Shown: one piece after another, positions 16,367-25,250 of the stretch
Numbering within the stretch: the stretch's first letter is position 1
How the letters are laid out: every line of letters begins with the position of its first letter
NCBI GenBank assembly: GCA_902760965.1
Contig: CACWIN010000010.1
Coordinates: 1-44,121, forward strand
DNA length: 44,121 nt
Direction: 5' to 3'
Origin: an uncultured Bacteroidales bacterium
GTDB lineage: Bacteria; Bacteroidota; Bacteroidia; Bacteroidales; Bacteroidaceae
Notes under the pieces: model-generated
The model's input: the letters and a program-made list of their open reading frames with translations, nothing else
The model's database searches: none
What the model was told of the DNA's origin: nothing
Program-made: the position numbers and the translations under genes

Positions 16367-16873
16367 ATGAAACCAACAGTAAGCATTATCATGGGCAGTA
16401 CCTCCGACCTGCCCGTTATGGAAAAGGCAGCAGCCTTTCTGGACAGCATCCAGGTTCCGTTTGAGATGAACGCTCTGTCAGCACACCGCACACCTGCGGC
16501 CGTTGAGGAGTTTGCAAAAAACGCCCAGTCCCGCGGAATAAAGGTCATAATAGCAGCAGCCGGCATGGCAGCCGCCCTGCCCGGCGTGATTGCCGCCAAT
16601 ACAAACGTTCCCGTAATAGGTGTACCAATAAAGGGTATGCTTGACGGTCTGGACGCCATGCTCTCAATCATACAGATGCCCCCCGGAATACCCGTAGCCA
16701 CCGTTGGCGTGAATGGAGCCCAGAACGCAGCTATTCTGGCTGCCCAGATTCTGGCAGTAGCAGATAAGGATCTGGCCGCACGTCTGGCCGCCCACAAGGA
16801 GGGCCTCAAGGATAAGATTGAGAAAGCAAATGCTGAACTGAGTCAGGTAAAGTATCAATTCAAGACCAACTGA
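16367..16873 (+). CDS. purE: N5-carboxyaminoimidazole ribonucleotide mutase
   Basis: PurE class I (168 residues) isomerises N5-CAIR to CAIR in purine synthesis, in the cytosol. Conserved elements are IIMGSTSDLPVM (phosphate loop), SAHRTP with the catalytic His, AAAGMAAALPGV, and the PIKGMLDGLDAMLSIIQMPPG active-site lid. Length and motifs are normal. It sits between rpoN and ispG, with ispG starting 2 nt after the stop. A purK partner is not in the window. Confidence 0.96.
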   Translation: MKPTVSIIMGSTSDLPVMEKAAAFLDSIQVPFEMNALSAHRTPAAVEEFAKNAQSRGIKVIIAAAGMAAALPGVIAANTNVPVIGVPIKGMLDGLDAMLSIIQMPPGIPVATVGVNGAQNAAILAAQILAVADKDLAARLAAHKEGLKDKIEKANAELSQVKYQFKTN

Positions 16874-16875
16874 TA

Positions 16876-18252
16876 ATGGCCATATATAACCGCAGGAAAA
16901 CAATAAGCGTACGTGTGGGAGGTACCGCCATAGGCGGCAACAATCCCATACGCTTTCAGTCCATGACCACCACTGCAACCATGGATACTCAGGGCTGCAT
17001 TGAGCAGGCCATACGTATCATTCAGGCCGGCGGTGAACTGGTACGCATGACCACCCAAGGCACACGTGAGGCTGAGAACATGCACCTTATCCGTGAGGGT
17101 CTGACCGCCCGCGGTTATAATACTCCTCTGGTTGCCGATGTCCATTTTAACCCTGCCGTTGCCGATGTAGCCGCCCGTTACGTTGAGAAAGTACGAATCA
17201 ACCCCGGGAACTATGTGGATCCCGCACGCACGTTCAAGCATCTGGAATATACCGATGATGAATATGCCCAGGAGATACAACGCATACGTGACCGCTTTAT
17301 CCCGTTCCTGAACATATGCCGTGAGCATGGTACCGCCATTCGCATAGGCGTAAACCACGGCTCACTGTCGGACCGCATAATGAGCCGTTACGGCAATACT
17401 CCCGCCGGAATGGTTGAGAGTTGCATGGAGTTTCTGCGCATATGCGTGGAGCAAAACTTTATGAACGTGGTAATATCCATCAAGGCCAGCAACACCGTTG
17501 TCATGATAGAGACCGTGCGACTGCTGGTAAAGGAGATGGACCGCGAAGATATGGCGTTCCCCATTCATCTGGGGGTAACTGAGGCCGGTGAGGGCGAGGA
17601 CGGCCGCATTAAGAGTGCCATAGGCATAGGCGCTCTGCTGGCCGAAGGCATTGGTGACACCATACGCGTATCACTGTCCGAAGCCCCGGAACGTGAGATC
17701 CCCGTGGCCCGCAAACTGGTTGACTATGCGGCCCGCAGCGCTGAGGTACGTGCATCGGCCAGGATAGAGAACGGCGTTTTGCAACTGTCCTACAATGATG
17801 AATCACTTGAAGATTTCCAGCTGCATGCTGCAATGGACGCAGGTGCCCTGCTAATAGACGGCAAGGCAAAAGAGCTGAAACTCTCTGACCCCAATATACC
17901 CGCTGAACAGGTACGCTCCACAGAGGATGCCATAATGCAGGGAGCCCGCATCCGTTTTACCAAACCGGAGTACATATCCTGTCCGGGCTGCGGACGTACA
18001 CTTTACAATCTTGAAGATACAATAGCACGCATAAAAGCTGCCACAGGCCACCTTAAGGGCGTCAAGATAGCCATTATGGGCTGCATAGTGAACGGTCCCG
18101 GTGAAATGGCCGATGCCGATTTCGGTTACGTAGGCGCAGGCCGCGGCAAGATAAGCCTTTACAAAGGCAAGGAGTGCATAGAGAAAAATATCCCCGAGGA
18201 GAATGCCGTTGACAGGCTCCTCAAATTTATTGAAGAAACAATGACAAAATAA
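16876..18252 (+). CDS. ispG: 4-hydroxy-3-methylbut-2-enyl diphosphate synthase, short-insert form
   Basis: IspG makes HMBPP from MEcPP in the non-mevalonate isoprenoid pathway and uses a [4Fe-4S] cluster. The TIM-barrel domain spans about 1-285 ([35 protein letters not shown]). The reductase-like domain carries cluster ligands Cys369 and Cys372 (CPGCGRT), a third Cys in [11 protein letters not shown], and that motif's Glu. At 458 residues it falls between the E. coli form (372) and the long Bacteroidota/plant form (600 or more). Only about 80 residues (about 286-366) stand between barrel and cluster domain, where long forms have a second barrel-like A* domain. The frame is intact. cysS starts 1 nt after its stop. 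Confidence 0.94.
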   Translation: MAIYNRRKTISVRVGGTAIGGNNPIRFQSMTTTATMDTQGCIEQAIRIIQAGGELVRMTTQGTREAENMHLIREGLTARGYNTPLVADVHFNPAVADVAARYVEKVRINPGNYVDPARTFKHLEYTDDEYAQEIQRIRDRFIPFLNICREHGTAIRIGVNHGSLSDRIMSRYGNTPAGMVESCMEFLRICVEQNFMNVVISIKASNTVVMIETVRLLVKEMDREDMAFPIHLGVTEAGEGEDGRIKSAIGIGALLAEGIGDTIRVSLSEAPEREIPVARKLVDYAARSAEVRASARIENGVLQLSYNDESLEDFQLHAAMDAGALLIDGKAKELKLSDPNIPAEQVRSTEDAIMQGARIRFTKPEYISCPGCGRTLYNLEDTIARIKAATGHLKGVKIAIMGCIVNGPGEMADADFGYVGAGRGKISLYKGKECIEKNIPEENAVDRLLKFIEETMTK

Positions 18253-18253
18253 T

Positions 18254-19729
18254 ATGGAAAACAAACTGACCATCTACAACACCCTTACAAGAAAGAAAGA
18301 ACTGTTTGAAGCATTGAATCCGCCACACGTAGGTATGTACGTGTGCGGCCCTACAGTATATGGTGATCCGCATCTGGGTCACGCACGTCCGGCTATCACA
18401 TTCGATATCCTTTTCCGTTACCTTCAGCACCTGGGCTACAAGGTACGTTATGTCCGTAACATTACCGATGTAGGCCATCTGGAGCATGATGCCGATGAGG
18501 GTGAGGACAAGATTGCCAAAAAGGCACGCCTGGAGCAGCTGGAGCCCATGGAGGTAGTTCAGTACTACACCCTGCGTTACCACAAGGCAATGGATGCCCT
18601 GAACGTGCTGCCGCCCAGCATTGAGCCGCACGCATCGGGCCATATCATAGAGCAGATTGAACTGGTAAAGCAGATTCTGGACAACGGTTACGCATACGAG
18701 AGCCAGGGCAGCATATACTTTGATGTGAACAAGTATAACAAGGACCATCACTACGGCATACTCTCAGGCCGTAACCTGGATGATGTACTCAATACCACCC
18801 GTGAGCTTGACGGTCAGGAGGAAAAGCACAACCCTGCCGATTTTGCTCTCTGGAAGAAAGCCCAGCCCGAGCATATAATGCGCTGGCCCTCACCCTGGAG
18901 CGACGGATTCCCCGGCTGGCACTGCGAGTGCACCGCCATGGGCCGCAAGTATCTGGGAGAGCGTTTTGACATTCACGGAGGCGGCATGGACCTTATCTTC
19001 CCGCACCACGAGTGCGAGATTGCACAGGCCGTAGCCAGCCAGGGGCATGACATTGTACACTACTGGATGCACAACAACATGATTACCATCAATGGTCAGA
19101 AGATGGGCAAAAGCTTAGGTAATTTCATAACCCTTAACGAGTTCTTTACCGGTCAGAACCCCAATCTGAAGCAGGCCTACAGCCCCATGACCATAAGGTT
19201 CTTTATACTGATGGCCCACTACCGCGGCACAGTTGATTTCAGCAACGATGCCCTGATAGCTGCCGAGAAAGCCATGAGCCGCCTTATGGAGGCCTACAAT
19301 GCCATAGGCCGTATACAGCCTGCCACAGAGAGTTCTGTAAGCGTTGGCGAGTTCAAGACCAAGTGCTACGAGGCCATGGATGATGACCTTAACACGCCTA
19401 TCGTTATCAGTCATCTGTTTGATGCCGCCAAGGTAATAAACCAGGCCGTTGACGGCAACGCCAAACTCACTGCAGCCGATATTGCTGAACTCAAGTCGCT
19501 GTTTGACACATTCCTCTTTGACATACTCGGTATCAAGGCCGAGGAGGGTGGCGGAAGCGGCCGTGAGGAGGCTTTCGGCAAGGTTGTGGACATGCTGCTT
19601 GAACAGCGCGCCATAGCCAAGGCCAACAAGGACTGGGCAACCAGCGACAAGATACGCAACGAACTGACCGCGCTTGGATTTGAAATAAAGGATACCAAGG
19701 ACGGTGCAACCTGGAAACTTAACAGATAA
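18254..19729 (+). CDS. cysS: Cysteinyl-tRNA synthetase
   Basis: CysRS (491 residues, normal length) charges tRNA-Cys. It is a class Ia synthetase with a HIGH-type motif HLGH ([10 protein letters not shown]) and a KMSKS-type loop [11 protein letters not shown]. Zinc-binding residues are visible in [20 protein letters not shown] and HHECEIAQ. The C-terminal helical anticodon region ends with [21 protein letters not shown]. It overlaps the next ATG by one base (TAATG), which makes translational coupling to the glutaminyl cyclase gene likely. Confidence 0.97.
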   Translation: MENKLTIYNTLTRKKELFEALNPPHVGMYVCGPTVYGDPHLGHARPAITFDILFRYLQHLGYKVRYVRNITDVGHLEHDADEGEDKIAKKARLEQLEPMEVVQYYTLRYHKAMDALNVLPPSIEPHASGHIIEQIELVKQILDNGYAYESQGSIYFDVNKYNKDHHYGILSGRNLDDVLNTTRELDGQEEKHNPADFALWKKAQPEHIMRWPSPWSDGFPGWHCECTAMGRKYLGERFDIHGGGMDLIFPHHECEIAQAVASQGHDIVHYWMHNNMITINGQKMGKSLGNFITLNEFFTGQNPNLKQAYSPMTIRFFILMAHYRGTVDFSNDALIAAEKAMSRLMEAYNAIGRIQPATESSVSVGEFKTKCYEAMDDDLNTPIVISHLFDAAKVINQAVDGNAKLTAADIAELKSLFDTFLFDILGIKAEEGGGSGREEAFGKVVDMLLEQRAIAKANKDWATSDKIRNELTALGFEIKDTKDGATWKLNR

Positions 19730-20718
19730 TGAAAAAGATTGCCCTTACTTTACTGCTGTTTATCCTGGCTCTCTCCTGCGGAGGACGCAAAGCGGCAAAA
19801 GCCAACACCGACAGCGCAAACAAAGTTCAGGTCCCGGAGTTCTGCGCCGACAGCGCGTACTCATTCATCAAAGAACAGACTGACTTTGGGCCGCGTGTAC
19901 CAAACACCAAGGCCCACGATGACTGCGGCCTATGGATTGCATCCAAGTTGGAGGAATATGGAGCCGAAGTTCACCTGCAGGAATTCACCACCCAGACTTT
20001 TGACAAGACAACCCTTAAATGCACCAACATTATAGGCAAGATAAATCCAAACTCATCCACCCGCATAATCCTGTGCTCCCACTGGGACAGCCGTCCGTGG
20101 GCCGACAACGATCCCGATCCGGCAAACTGGAGCAAGCCCGTGGATGCCGCCAATGACGGTGCCAGCGGTGTGGGCGTAATTCTGGAGATAGCCCGTCAAC
20201 TGCAAAAGAAAGCGCCCCAGATAGGTGTTGACTGCATTCTTGTAGATGCCGAGGACTGGGGACCTGGCAACAATTTCCAGGGTCGCCATTTGGAAACTTA
20301 CTGGGGCCTGGGAACACAATACTGGGCAAAGCAAAAGAACCAGACCTCTTACCATGCACGTTACGCCATCCTGCTGGATATGGTTGGCGGCAAGGGCGCG
20401 CAGTTTGCACGTGAAAGATACTCCGTAATGTATGGAAAGAACGTTGTTGACAAAGTATGGGATATGGCCGCACAGCTTGGATTCGGTTCTCTTTTCAAGT
20501 CCAAAGAAGGCGGTTTTGTTACCGATGACCACTACTTTATCAATACCATTGCCAAGATTCCGGCAATTGACATAATTCCATACCTGCCAAATTGCAAGCA
20601 GAGTTCTTTCGGTCCCACATGGCACACTGCCAGTGACAACATAGACAATATTGACAAGAATGTACTTGACGCAGTAGGAAAGACCCTCCTGGCAGTTATT
20701 TACAACGAAGCACAATGA
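19729..20718 (+). CDS. Glutaminyl-peptide cyclotransferase, M28-type lipoprotein
   Basis: This type I glutaminyl cyclase (329 residues) converts N-terminal Gln to pyroglutamate on exported proteins. The signal peptide ends in a lipobox with Cys17 (LALSC), so the enzyme is membrane-anchored and faces the periplasm. The M28 fold shows CSHWDSRPWADND, DAANDGASGVGV (metal ligand Asp143), the acidic pair Glu175-Asp176 (VDAEDWG) and PTWHTASDN with His299. Related enzymes are known in Porphyromonas and Prevotella. Annotation pipelines often call it an M28 peptidase, but the motif set fits the cyclase better. It is coupled to cysS and overlaps sufE by 4 nt. Confidence 0.9.
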   Translation: MKKIALTLLLFILALSCGGRKAAKANTDSANKVQVPEFCADSAYSFIKEQTDFGPRVPNTKAHDDCGLWIASKLEEYGAEVHLQEFTTQTFDKTTLKCTNIIGKINPNSSTRIILCSHWDSRPWADNDPDPANWSKPVDAANDGASGVGVILEIARQLQKKAPQIGVDCILVDAEDWGPGNNFQGRHLETYWGLGTQYWAKQKNQTSYHARYAILLDMVGGKGAQFARERYSVMYGKNVVDKVWDMAAQLGFGSLFKSKEGGFVTDDHYFINTIAKIPAIDIIPYLPNCKQSSFGPTWHTASDNIDNIDKNVLDAVGKTLLAVIYNEAQ

Positions 20719-21131
20719 CCACACAACAGATACAACAGGAAATAATAGATGAGTTCAGCGCATTCGATGACTGGATGGACAAGTATCAGATGATTATAGA
20801 CCTTGGAAACGAACTACCTCCGCTGAACCCGGAATTCAAGACCGAAGACAATCTTATAGAAGGATGCCAAAGCCGTGTATGGCTTCACGCCCAGTTCAGC
20901 AACGGTCTGATCCATTTTGAAGCCGACAGCGATGCAATCATCACAAAAGGTCTTATAGGATTGCTTATCAGAGTCCTGTCGGATCACACTCCACAGGAGA
21001 TACTGGACTGCGACGTACACTTTATTGATGAGATTGGACTCACTCAACACCTGTCTCCTACCCGCAGCAACGGCCTGTTGTCCATGCTTAAACAGATAAA
21101 GACATACGCACTGGCATATTCACAGCAATGA
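20715..21131 (+). CDS. sufE: SufE family sulfur acceptor
   Basis: SufE (138 residues) accepts persulfide sulfur from the cysteine desulfurase SufS and hands it to the SufBCD Fe-S scaffold. The acceptor Cys is Cys51 in the motif LIEGCQSRVW, at the tip of its loop. The fold region (HFEADSDAIITKGLIGLLI ... LSPTRSNGL) is typical. SufS and SufBCD are not in this window. ATGA overlaps join it to the genes on both sides. Confidence 0.95.
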   Translation: MTTQQIQQEIIDEFSAFDDWMDKYQMIIDLGNELPPLNPEFKTEDNLIEGCQSRVWLHAQFSNGLIHFEADSDAIITKGLIGLLIRVLSDHTPQEILDCDVHFIDEIGLTQHLSPTRSNGLLSMLKQIKTYALAYSQQ

Positions 21132-21847
21132 AAAAGATTACAACAATCATAGTCTCAATGCTTATCTTGTCGGCGTGTGGCAACAATGCCGGTAATCTTA
21201 AGTTCAAGACAACAAAAAAGGCCGCGGTATGGAGCAACTCCCTGGTTGAGTTCCGCACGGACATGGATTCCAACGATAAAAGGAATGACCTGCCTACTTT
21301 CCAGGCCTCTGTAATGCTGAACGGCAAAAAGGAGGAACTTAAACAGGATAACACCGCACTTGGTTACGGAGCCTCGGCTCCTCAAGGTATGAGCGGTCTG
21401 TATGCACCGCCCAGAGGTGCGACATCGGCCCAGATACTGTCCATGACACCGGAACAGTTGGTTGTTCATCTGCATTACGACAAATGGAATATACTTGAAA
21501 CGGGAGTGGCGCTCGACAAACAGGTCACACTGTACTCCGGCAACCCCGTTATGAAAGTAATTGATTATTACATCGGCGATTTTGACCTTCTGAACGTTTC
21601 GGCCGGTCTGCCAATAGGCTACAACGGTTCGGTATCAAAGATTGAGAACGGTTATTCAATTCTGTACAACAACGGCATTTCGGCCATAATAATAATGCCG
21701 GAGGTTGAAAATATGACGGTCGACAAGGGTTCCGGCAACGTTTTCCTTAAAAAACAGATTATGCCTAACCAACCTCTTTACTACTATGTTGGCCTGTCAG
21801 AACAAGGTACTGATTTTCTACTTGAACAACTCGCCAAAATAATGTAA
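21128..21847 (+). CDS. Lipoprotein of unknown function
   Basis: This 239-residue exported lipoprotein has signal peptide MKKITTIIVSMLILSAC with the lipid Cys at 17. The mature part is beta-rich and Gly/Asn-rich, with no motif I can assign firmly. Segments such as KWNILETGVALDKQVTLYSG are faintly like DUF4861 proteins, which are often longer; this is only a suggestion. It is the last gene of the kinase-rpoN-to-sufE run and overlaps sufE by 4 nt. The paaK promoter overlaps its last codon. Confidence 0.6.
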   Translation: MKKITTIIVSMLILSACGNNAGNLKFKTTKKAAVWSNSLVEFRTDMDSNDKRNDLPTFQASVMLNGKKEELKQDNTALGYGASAPQGMSGLYAPPRGATSAQILSMTPEQLVVHLHYDKWNILETGVALDKQVTLYSGNPVMKVIDYYIGDFDLLNVSAGLPIGYNGSVSKIENGYSILYNNGISAIIIMPEVENMTVDKGSGNVFLKKQIMPNQPLYYYVGLSEQGTDFLLEQLAKIM

Positions 21848-21852
21848 ATTTG
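21821..21852 (+). promoter_or_regulatory. Promoter of the paaK-ior cluster
   Basis: CTTG (21821-21824, 3/4 of the -33 TTTG), 20 nt, then TAAATTTG (21845-21852, full -7 match). The ATG follows 27 nt later. The site overlaps the end of the upstream gene, so the arylpyruvate module can be expressed separately. Confidence 0.75.
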
Positions 21853-21879
21853 CAACTTGATTAAAAAACAACATATAAA

Positions 21880-23181
21880 ATGAACAGCAAGTACTGGAAT
21901 GAGGAGATTGAGACAATGCCCCGCAAAAAACTGGAGCAGTTGCAGGTGGAGCGTCTCAAGAAAACCGTGGAGATAGCTATGGGTAGCGAATTCTACGCTC
22001 CCAAATTCAAGGAACTGGGCATAACACCCGATAGTATAAAATCCGTTCAGGATATAAAGCGTTTCCCTTTCACAACCAAGAATGACCTTCGTGCCACCTA
22101 CCCGTTCGGCATTAAATCCGTGCCTCTGGAAAAAGTTGTACGTCTGCACTCTTCGAGCGGAACCACAGGTAATCCTACCGTAATCCTTCACACCCAGAAG
22201 GACCTGGACCAGTGGGCCGATGCCATGGCACGCTCCATGTACTGCATTGGTCTGCGTAATACCGATATCATTCAGAATACATCCGGTTACGGCATGTTTA
22301 CCGGCGGACTTGGAATCCAGTACGCAGCCGAGCGTCTGGGAGCCATGACAGTACCCGCAGGTGCCGGCAACAGCAAGCGTCATGTAAAGTTCATCACTGA
22401 CTTTGGAACTACCGCCCTGCACTGCATTCCTTCATATGCAACCCGTCTGGCTGCCGCATTCCAGGAAGAGGGCATTGACCCCCGTGATACTACAGTAAAG
22501 ACCCTTATCATAGGTGCCGAGCCCCACTCAGAAGCTCAGCGCAAGCGCATTGAGGAGATTTGGGGTGCCAAGGCATACAACAACTTCGGTATGAGTGAAA
22601 TGTGCGGTCCCGGCGTGGCAATTGAGTGCCAGGAGCAGAACGGAATGCACATTTGGGAAGACAACTACATTGTTGAGATCCTTGATCCTGAGACTCTGGA
22701 GCCCGTTCCGGAAGGAGAACTCGGTGAGCTGGTTCTTACCACTCTTAACCGTGAGGCCATGCCGCTGTTCCGCTACCGCACACGTGACCTTACACGCATC
22801 CTGCCCGGTGACTGCCCCTGCGGCCGTACACATGTACGTCTGGCCCGTTTCCAGGGTCGTTCGGACGACATGATGATTGTAAAGGGCGTAAACATCTATC
22901 CCATCCAGATAGAAAAGATCCTGATGCAGTTCCCCGAACTGGCCAGCGATTACCTTATCACCATTGAGACCATTGGCGACAACGATGAGATGACCGTCGA
23001 GGCCGAGTTGGCTCAGGCTACCGATGATTTTGCAATGCTTCAGAACCTGACCAAGGAGATAACCCGCCGACTCAAGGATGAAATCCTGCTCACACCCAGA
23101 GTAAAACTGGTTGGCAAGGGAGTCATTCCTCAGTCAGACGGCAAGGCAAAGAGAGTTAATGATTTGCGTCACAACCACTAA
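21880..23181 (+). CDS. paaK: Phenylacetate-CoA ligase (AMP-forming)
   Basis: This 433-residue adenylate-forming enzyme activates phenylacetate (or indole/hydroxyphenyl acetate) to the CoA thioester with ATP. The P-loop-like motif is LHSSSGTTGNPTVILH, the A5 region NNFGMSEMCGPGVAIEC, the hinge region LARFQGRSDDMMIVKGVNIYP, and the C-terminal Lys lies in QSDGKAKRV. Length and motifs are complete. No ring-hydroxylating paaABCDE or ring-cleavage genes accompany it. Instead the neighbours are an ACT protein, a symporter, ior subunits and an aminotransferase, pointing to amino-acid conversion and not aerobic catabolism. Confidence 0.94.
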   Translation: MNSKYWNEEIETMPRKKLEQLQVERLKKTVEIAMGSEFYAPKFKELGITPDSIKSVQDIKRFPFTTKNDLRATYPFGIKSVPLEKVVRLHSSSGTTGNPTVILHTQKDLDQWADAMARSMYCIGLRNTDIIQNTSGYGMFTGGLGIQYAAERLGAMTVPAGAGNSKRHVKFITDFGTTALHCIPSYATRLAAAFQEEGIDPRDTTVKTLIIGAEPHSEAQRKRIEEIWGAKAYNNFGMSEMCGPGVAIECQEQNGMHIWEDNYIVEILDPETLEPVPEGELGELVLTTLNREAMPLFRYRTRDLTRILPGDCPCGRTHVRLARFQGRSDDMMIVKGVNIYPIQIEKILMQFPELASDYLITIETIGDNDEMTVEAELAQATDDFAMLQNLTKEITRRLKDEILLTPRVKLVGKGVIPQSDGKAKRVNDLRHNH

Positions 23182-23193
23182 TTAAAGGACATT

Positions 23194-23610
23194 ATGAAGA
23201 CTATCAAACAGATTTCCATATTCCTTGAGAACCAGCGCGGCAAACTGAGCGATATCCTGACCGCCCTCAAGGACCAGAATATTGAGATTCAGGCTGCATC
23301 GGTGGCCGATACTACCGAGTACGGAATCCTGCGCCTTATTACATCAGACCAGAAAAAGGCATCGGCCCTGCTGGCCGAAAAGGGACATCTGGTAAACCTG
23401 AACGAGGTTCTTGCCATCCAGGTTGAACCCGATACCGCCGCTTTTGCCGATGCAGTCGATGCACTTACATCGGGCGGCTGCTCAATAAGTTATCTGTACA
23501 CTTTCCACAAAGACGGCAAACTGGTACTCATTATCCGTCCAGCCAGTCTGGAAATAGCCGAACGTGTGGCAAAGGAAAAGGGTCTTACTCTTATACAAGG
23601 TTGGGAATAA
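23194..23610 (+). CDS. Tandem ACT-domain protein
   Basis: This 138-residue protein is made of two ACT-like halves (KQISIFLENQRGKLSDILTAL and AVDALTSGGCSISYLYTF). Such domains usually bind amino acids and give allosteric control. This family is often encoded beside phenylacetate-CoA ligases in anaerobes and is often annotated as an amino acid-binding protein. No catalytic domain is present, so it may sense an aromatic amino acid and tune PaaK or the Ior enzyme. That partnership is inferred from the 12-nt spacing. Its stop codon lies in the loop of the terminator-like hairpin that follows. Confidence 0.85.
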   Translation: MKTIKQISIFLENQRGKLSDILTALKDQNIEIQAASVADTTEYGILRLITSDQKKASALLAEKGHLVNLNEVLAIQVEPDTAAFADAVDALTSGGCSISYLYTFHKDGKLVLIIRPASLEIAERVAKEKGLTLIQGWE

Positions 23611-23628
23611 CGGTTCCCGACCTTTTTT
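23599..23628 (+). terminator. Terminator/attenuator between the ACT gene and the symporter
   Basis: GGTTGGGAA (23599-23607) pairs with TTCCCGACC (23614-23622; one wobble) across TAACGG, and TTTTTT follows. The ACT stop codon is in the loop. No clear promoter is visible in the 34 nt before the symporter ATG, so partial read-through is likely. Confidence 0.8.
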
Positions 23629-23662
23629 GGTATAAATATTAACACCTAATACAACATAAACC

Positions 23663-25243
23663 ATGTTTTTAAAAATTCTCATTCTGATTATCTTCTTCGC
23701 CGTAATGATAGGCGTTGGAATTTATTGCCGCAAAAGTGCAGCCAATGTGCAGGGATTCGTGCTTGGTGACCGCAAGGTAGGTTCATGGCTTACAGCCTTT
23801 GCATTCGGTACATCATATTTCTCGGCAGTAATCTTTGTAGGTTATGCCGGACAGTTTGGTTGGAAATACGGTCTCTCCGCCACTTGGATTGGTATTGGCA
23901 ATGCCTTGATCGGTTCTCTGCTGGCTTGGAGAATCCTTGGCCGCCGTACCCGCCTTATGACCCAGTACCTTAAGAGCGCCACCATGCCCGATTTCTTTGG
24001 ACAGCGTTTCAACTCCGAGGCTCTCAAGGTTGCTGCATCGGTCATTGTATTTGTATTCCTTATCCCTTATACCGCATCTCTGTATAACGGCCTGTCACGT
24101 CTGTTCGGCCTTTCATTCGGTATTGATTACAGCTGGTGTGTACTTGGTATGGCTATCCTGACAGGTATATATGTACTGGTTGGCGGATACATGGCTACCG
24201 CAGTGAATGACTTTATCCAGGGAATGATCATGCTGATTGGTATTGTTGCCGTAATCATTTCGGTCCTTAACGGAAACGGCGGATTTACCGCAGCAATCGA
24301 GAAAATGTCACAGATCCCCAGCGAGGCCGCTCCCGCACTGAACGGTGCCTTTGTATCATTCTTTGGCCCGCAGCCAATATATCTGCTTGGTGTTGTACTG
24401 CTTACATCACTCGGTACATGGGGTCTGCCCCAGATGGTAGGCAAGTTCTACGCTATCCGCGACGAGGCTGCAATCCGTAAGGGAACATTCATTTCAACCT
24501 TCTTTGCAATAATCGTTGCCGGCGGTTGCTACTTCCTGGGCGGATTTGGCCGTCTGTACGGTAATGTGATTGAGTTTGCTCCCAACGGCAACCCCGTTTA
24601 CGACAGCATAGTTCCCTCCATGCTCCAGACCTTGCCTGACCTGATGATCGGTGTGGTTATCATTCTGGTGCTCTCGGCATCCATGTCAACCCTCTCATCA
24701 CTGGTTCTTACATCGGGTTCAACTCTTACACTTGACATAATCAAGCCTTTGCGTACCAAGGGAGGAAAGGAGATGAGCGAAAAGTCACAGCTTCTCTCAA
24801 TCCGTCTGCTGGTTGTATTCTTTATCGCAGTGTCATCGGTTCTGGCCATTATCCAGGCCAAGAGCTCCGTTACATTCATTGCCCAGCTTATGGGTATCAG
24901 CTGGGGTGCTCTGGCAGGTGCATTCCTGGCTCCGTTCCTGTATGGACTGTATTGGAAAAAGACAACCAAGGCTTCGGTATGGGCCAGCTTTATTGTTGGC
25001 GTAGGCATTATGTGCGGATGCATGTACGGAACATTCACAAAGACCACATTCATAAGCCCGTTCTTTAGTTCACCTATCAATGCAGGTGTACTGTCAATGG
25101 TTGCAGGTCTTGTTATTGTACCTATTGTAAGCCTCTTCTCAAAGGTTAAGGAACAGGAGAGCGTTGACAAGATGTTCAGTTGCTATAACCGTGAGGTTAC
25201 CGTTCGCGCTTCGACCTCACTTATGGACGCAGAAAACAAATAA
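23663..25243 (+). CDS. Sodium:solute symporter (SSS family)
   Basis: This 526-residue inner-membrane transporter of the solute:sodium symporter family has about 13 predicted hydrophobic helices. It has the family features GDRKVGSWLTAFAFGTSYFS near TM2, the GGYMATAVNDFIQG signature region and LSASMSTLSSLVLTSGS. The substrate cannot be read from sequence; SSS members carry sugars, carboxylates, amino acids or osmolytes. Its position between the ACT protein and iorA suggests an aryl acid or aromatic amino acid. It is expressed from read-through of the preceding hairpin or from an unseen promoter. Confidence 0.88.
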   Translation: MFLKILILIIFFAVMIGVGIYCRKSAANVQGFVLGDRKVGSWLTAFAFGTSYFSAVIFVGYAGQFGWKYGLSATWIGIGNALIGSLLAWRILGRRTRLMTQYLKSATMPDFFGQRFNSEALKVAASVIVFVFLIPYTASLYNGLSRLFGLSFGIDYSWCVLGMAILTGIYVLVGGYMATAVNDFIQGMIMLIGIVAVIISVLNGNGGFTAAIEKMSQIPSEAAPALNGAFVSFFGPQPIYLLGVVLLTSLGTWGLPQMVGKFYAIRDEAAIRKGTFISTFFAIIVAGGCYFLGGFGRLYGNVIEFAPNGNPVYDSIVPSMLQTLPDLMIGVVIILVLSASMSTLSSLVLTSGSTLTLDIIKPLRTKGGKEMSEKSQLLSIRLLVVFFIAVSSVLAIIQAKSSVTFIAQLMGISWGALAGAFLAPFLYGLYWKKTTKASVWASFIVGVGIMCGCMYGTFTKTTFISPFFSSPINAGVLSMVAGLVIVPIVSLFSKVKEQESVDKMFSCYNREVTVRASTSLMDAENK

Positions 25244-25250
25244 TTGATAT

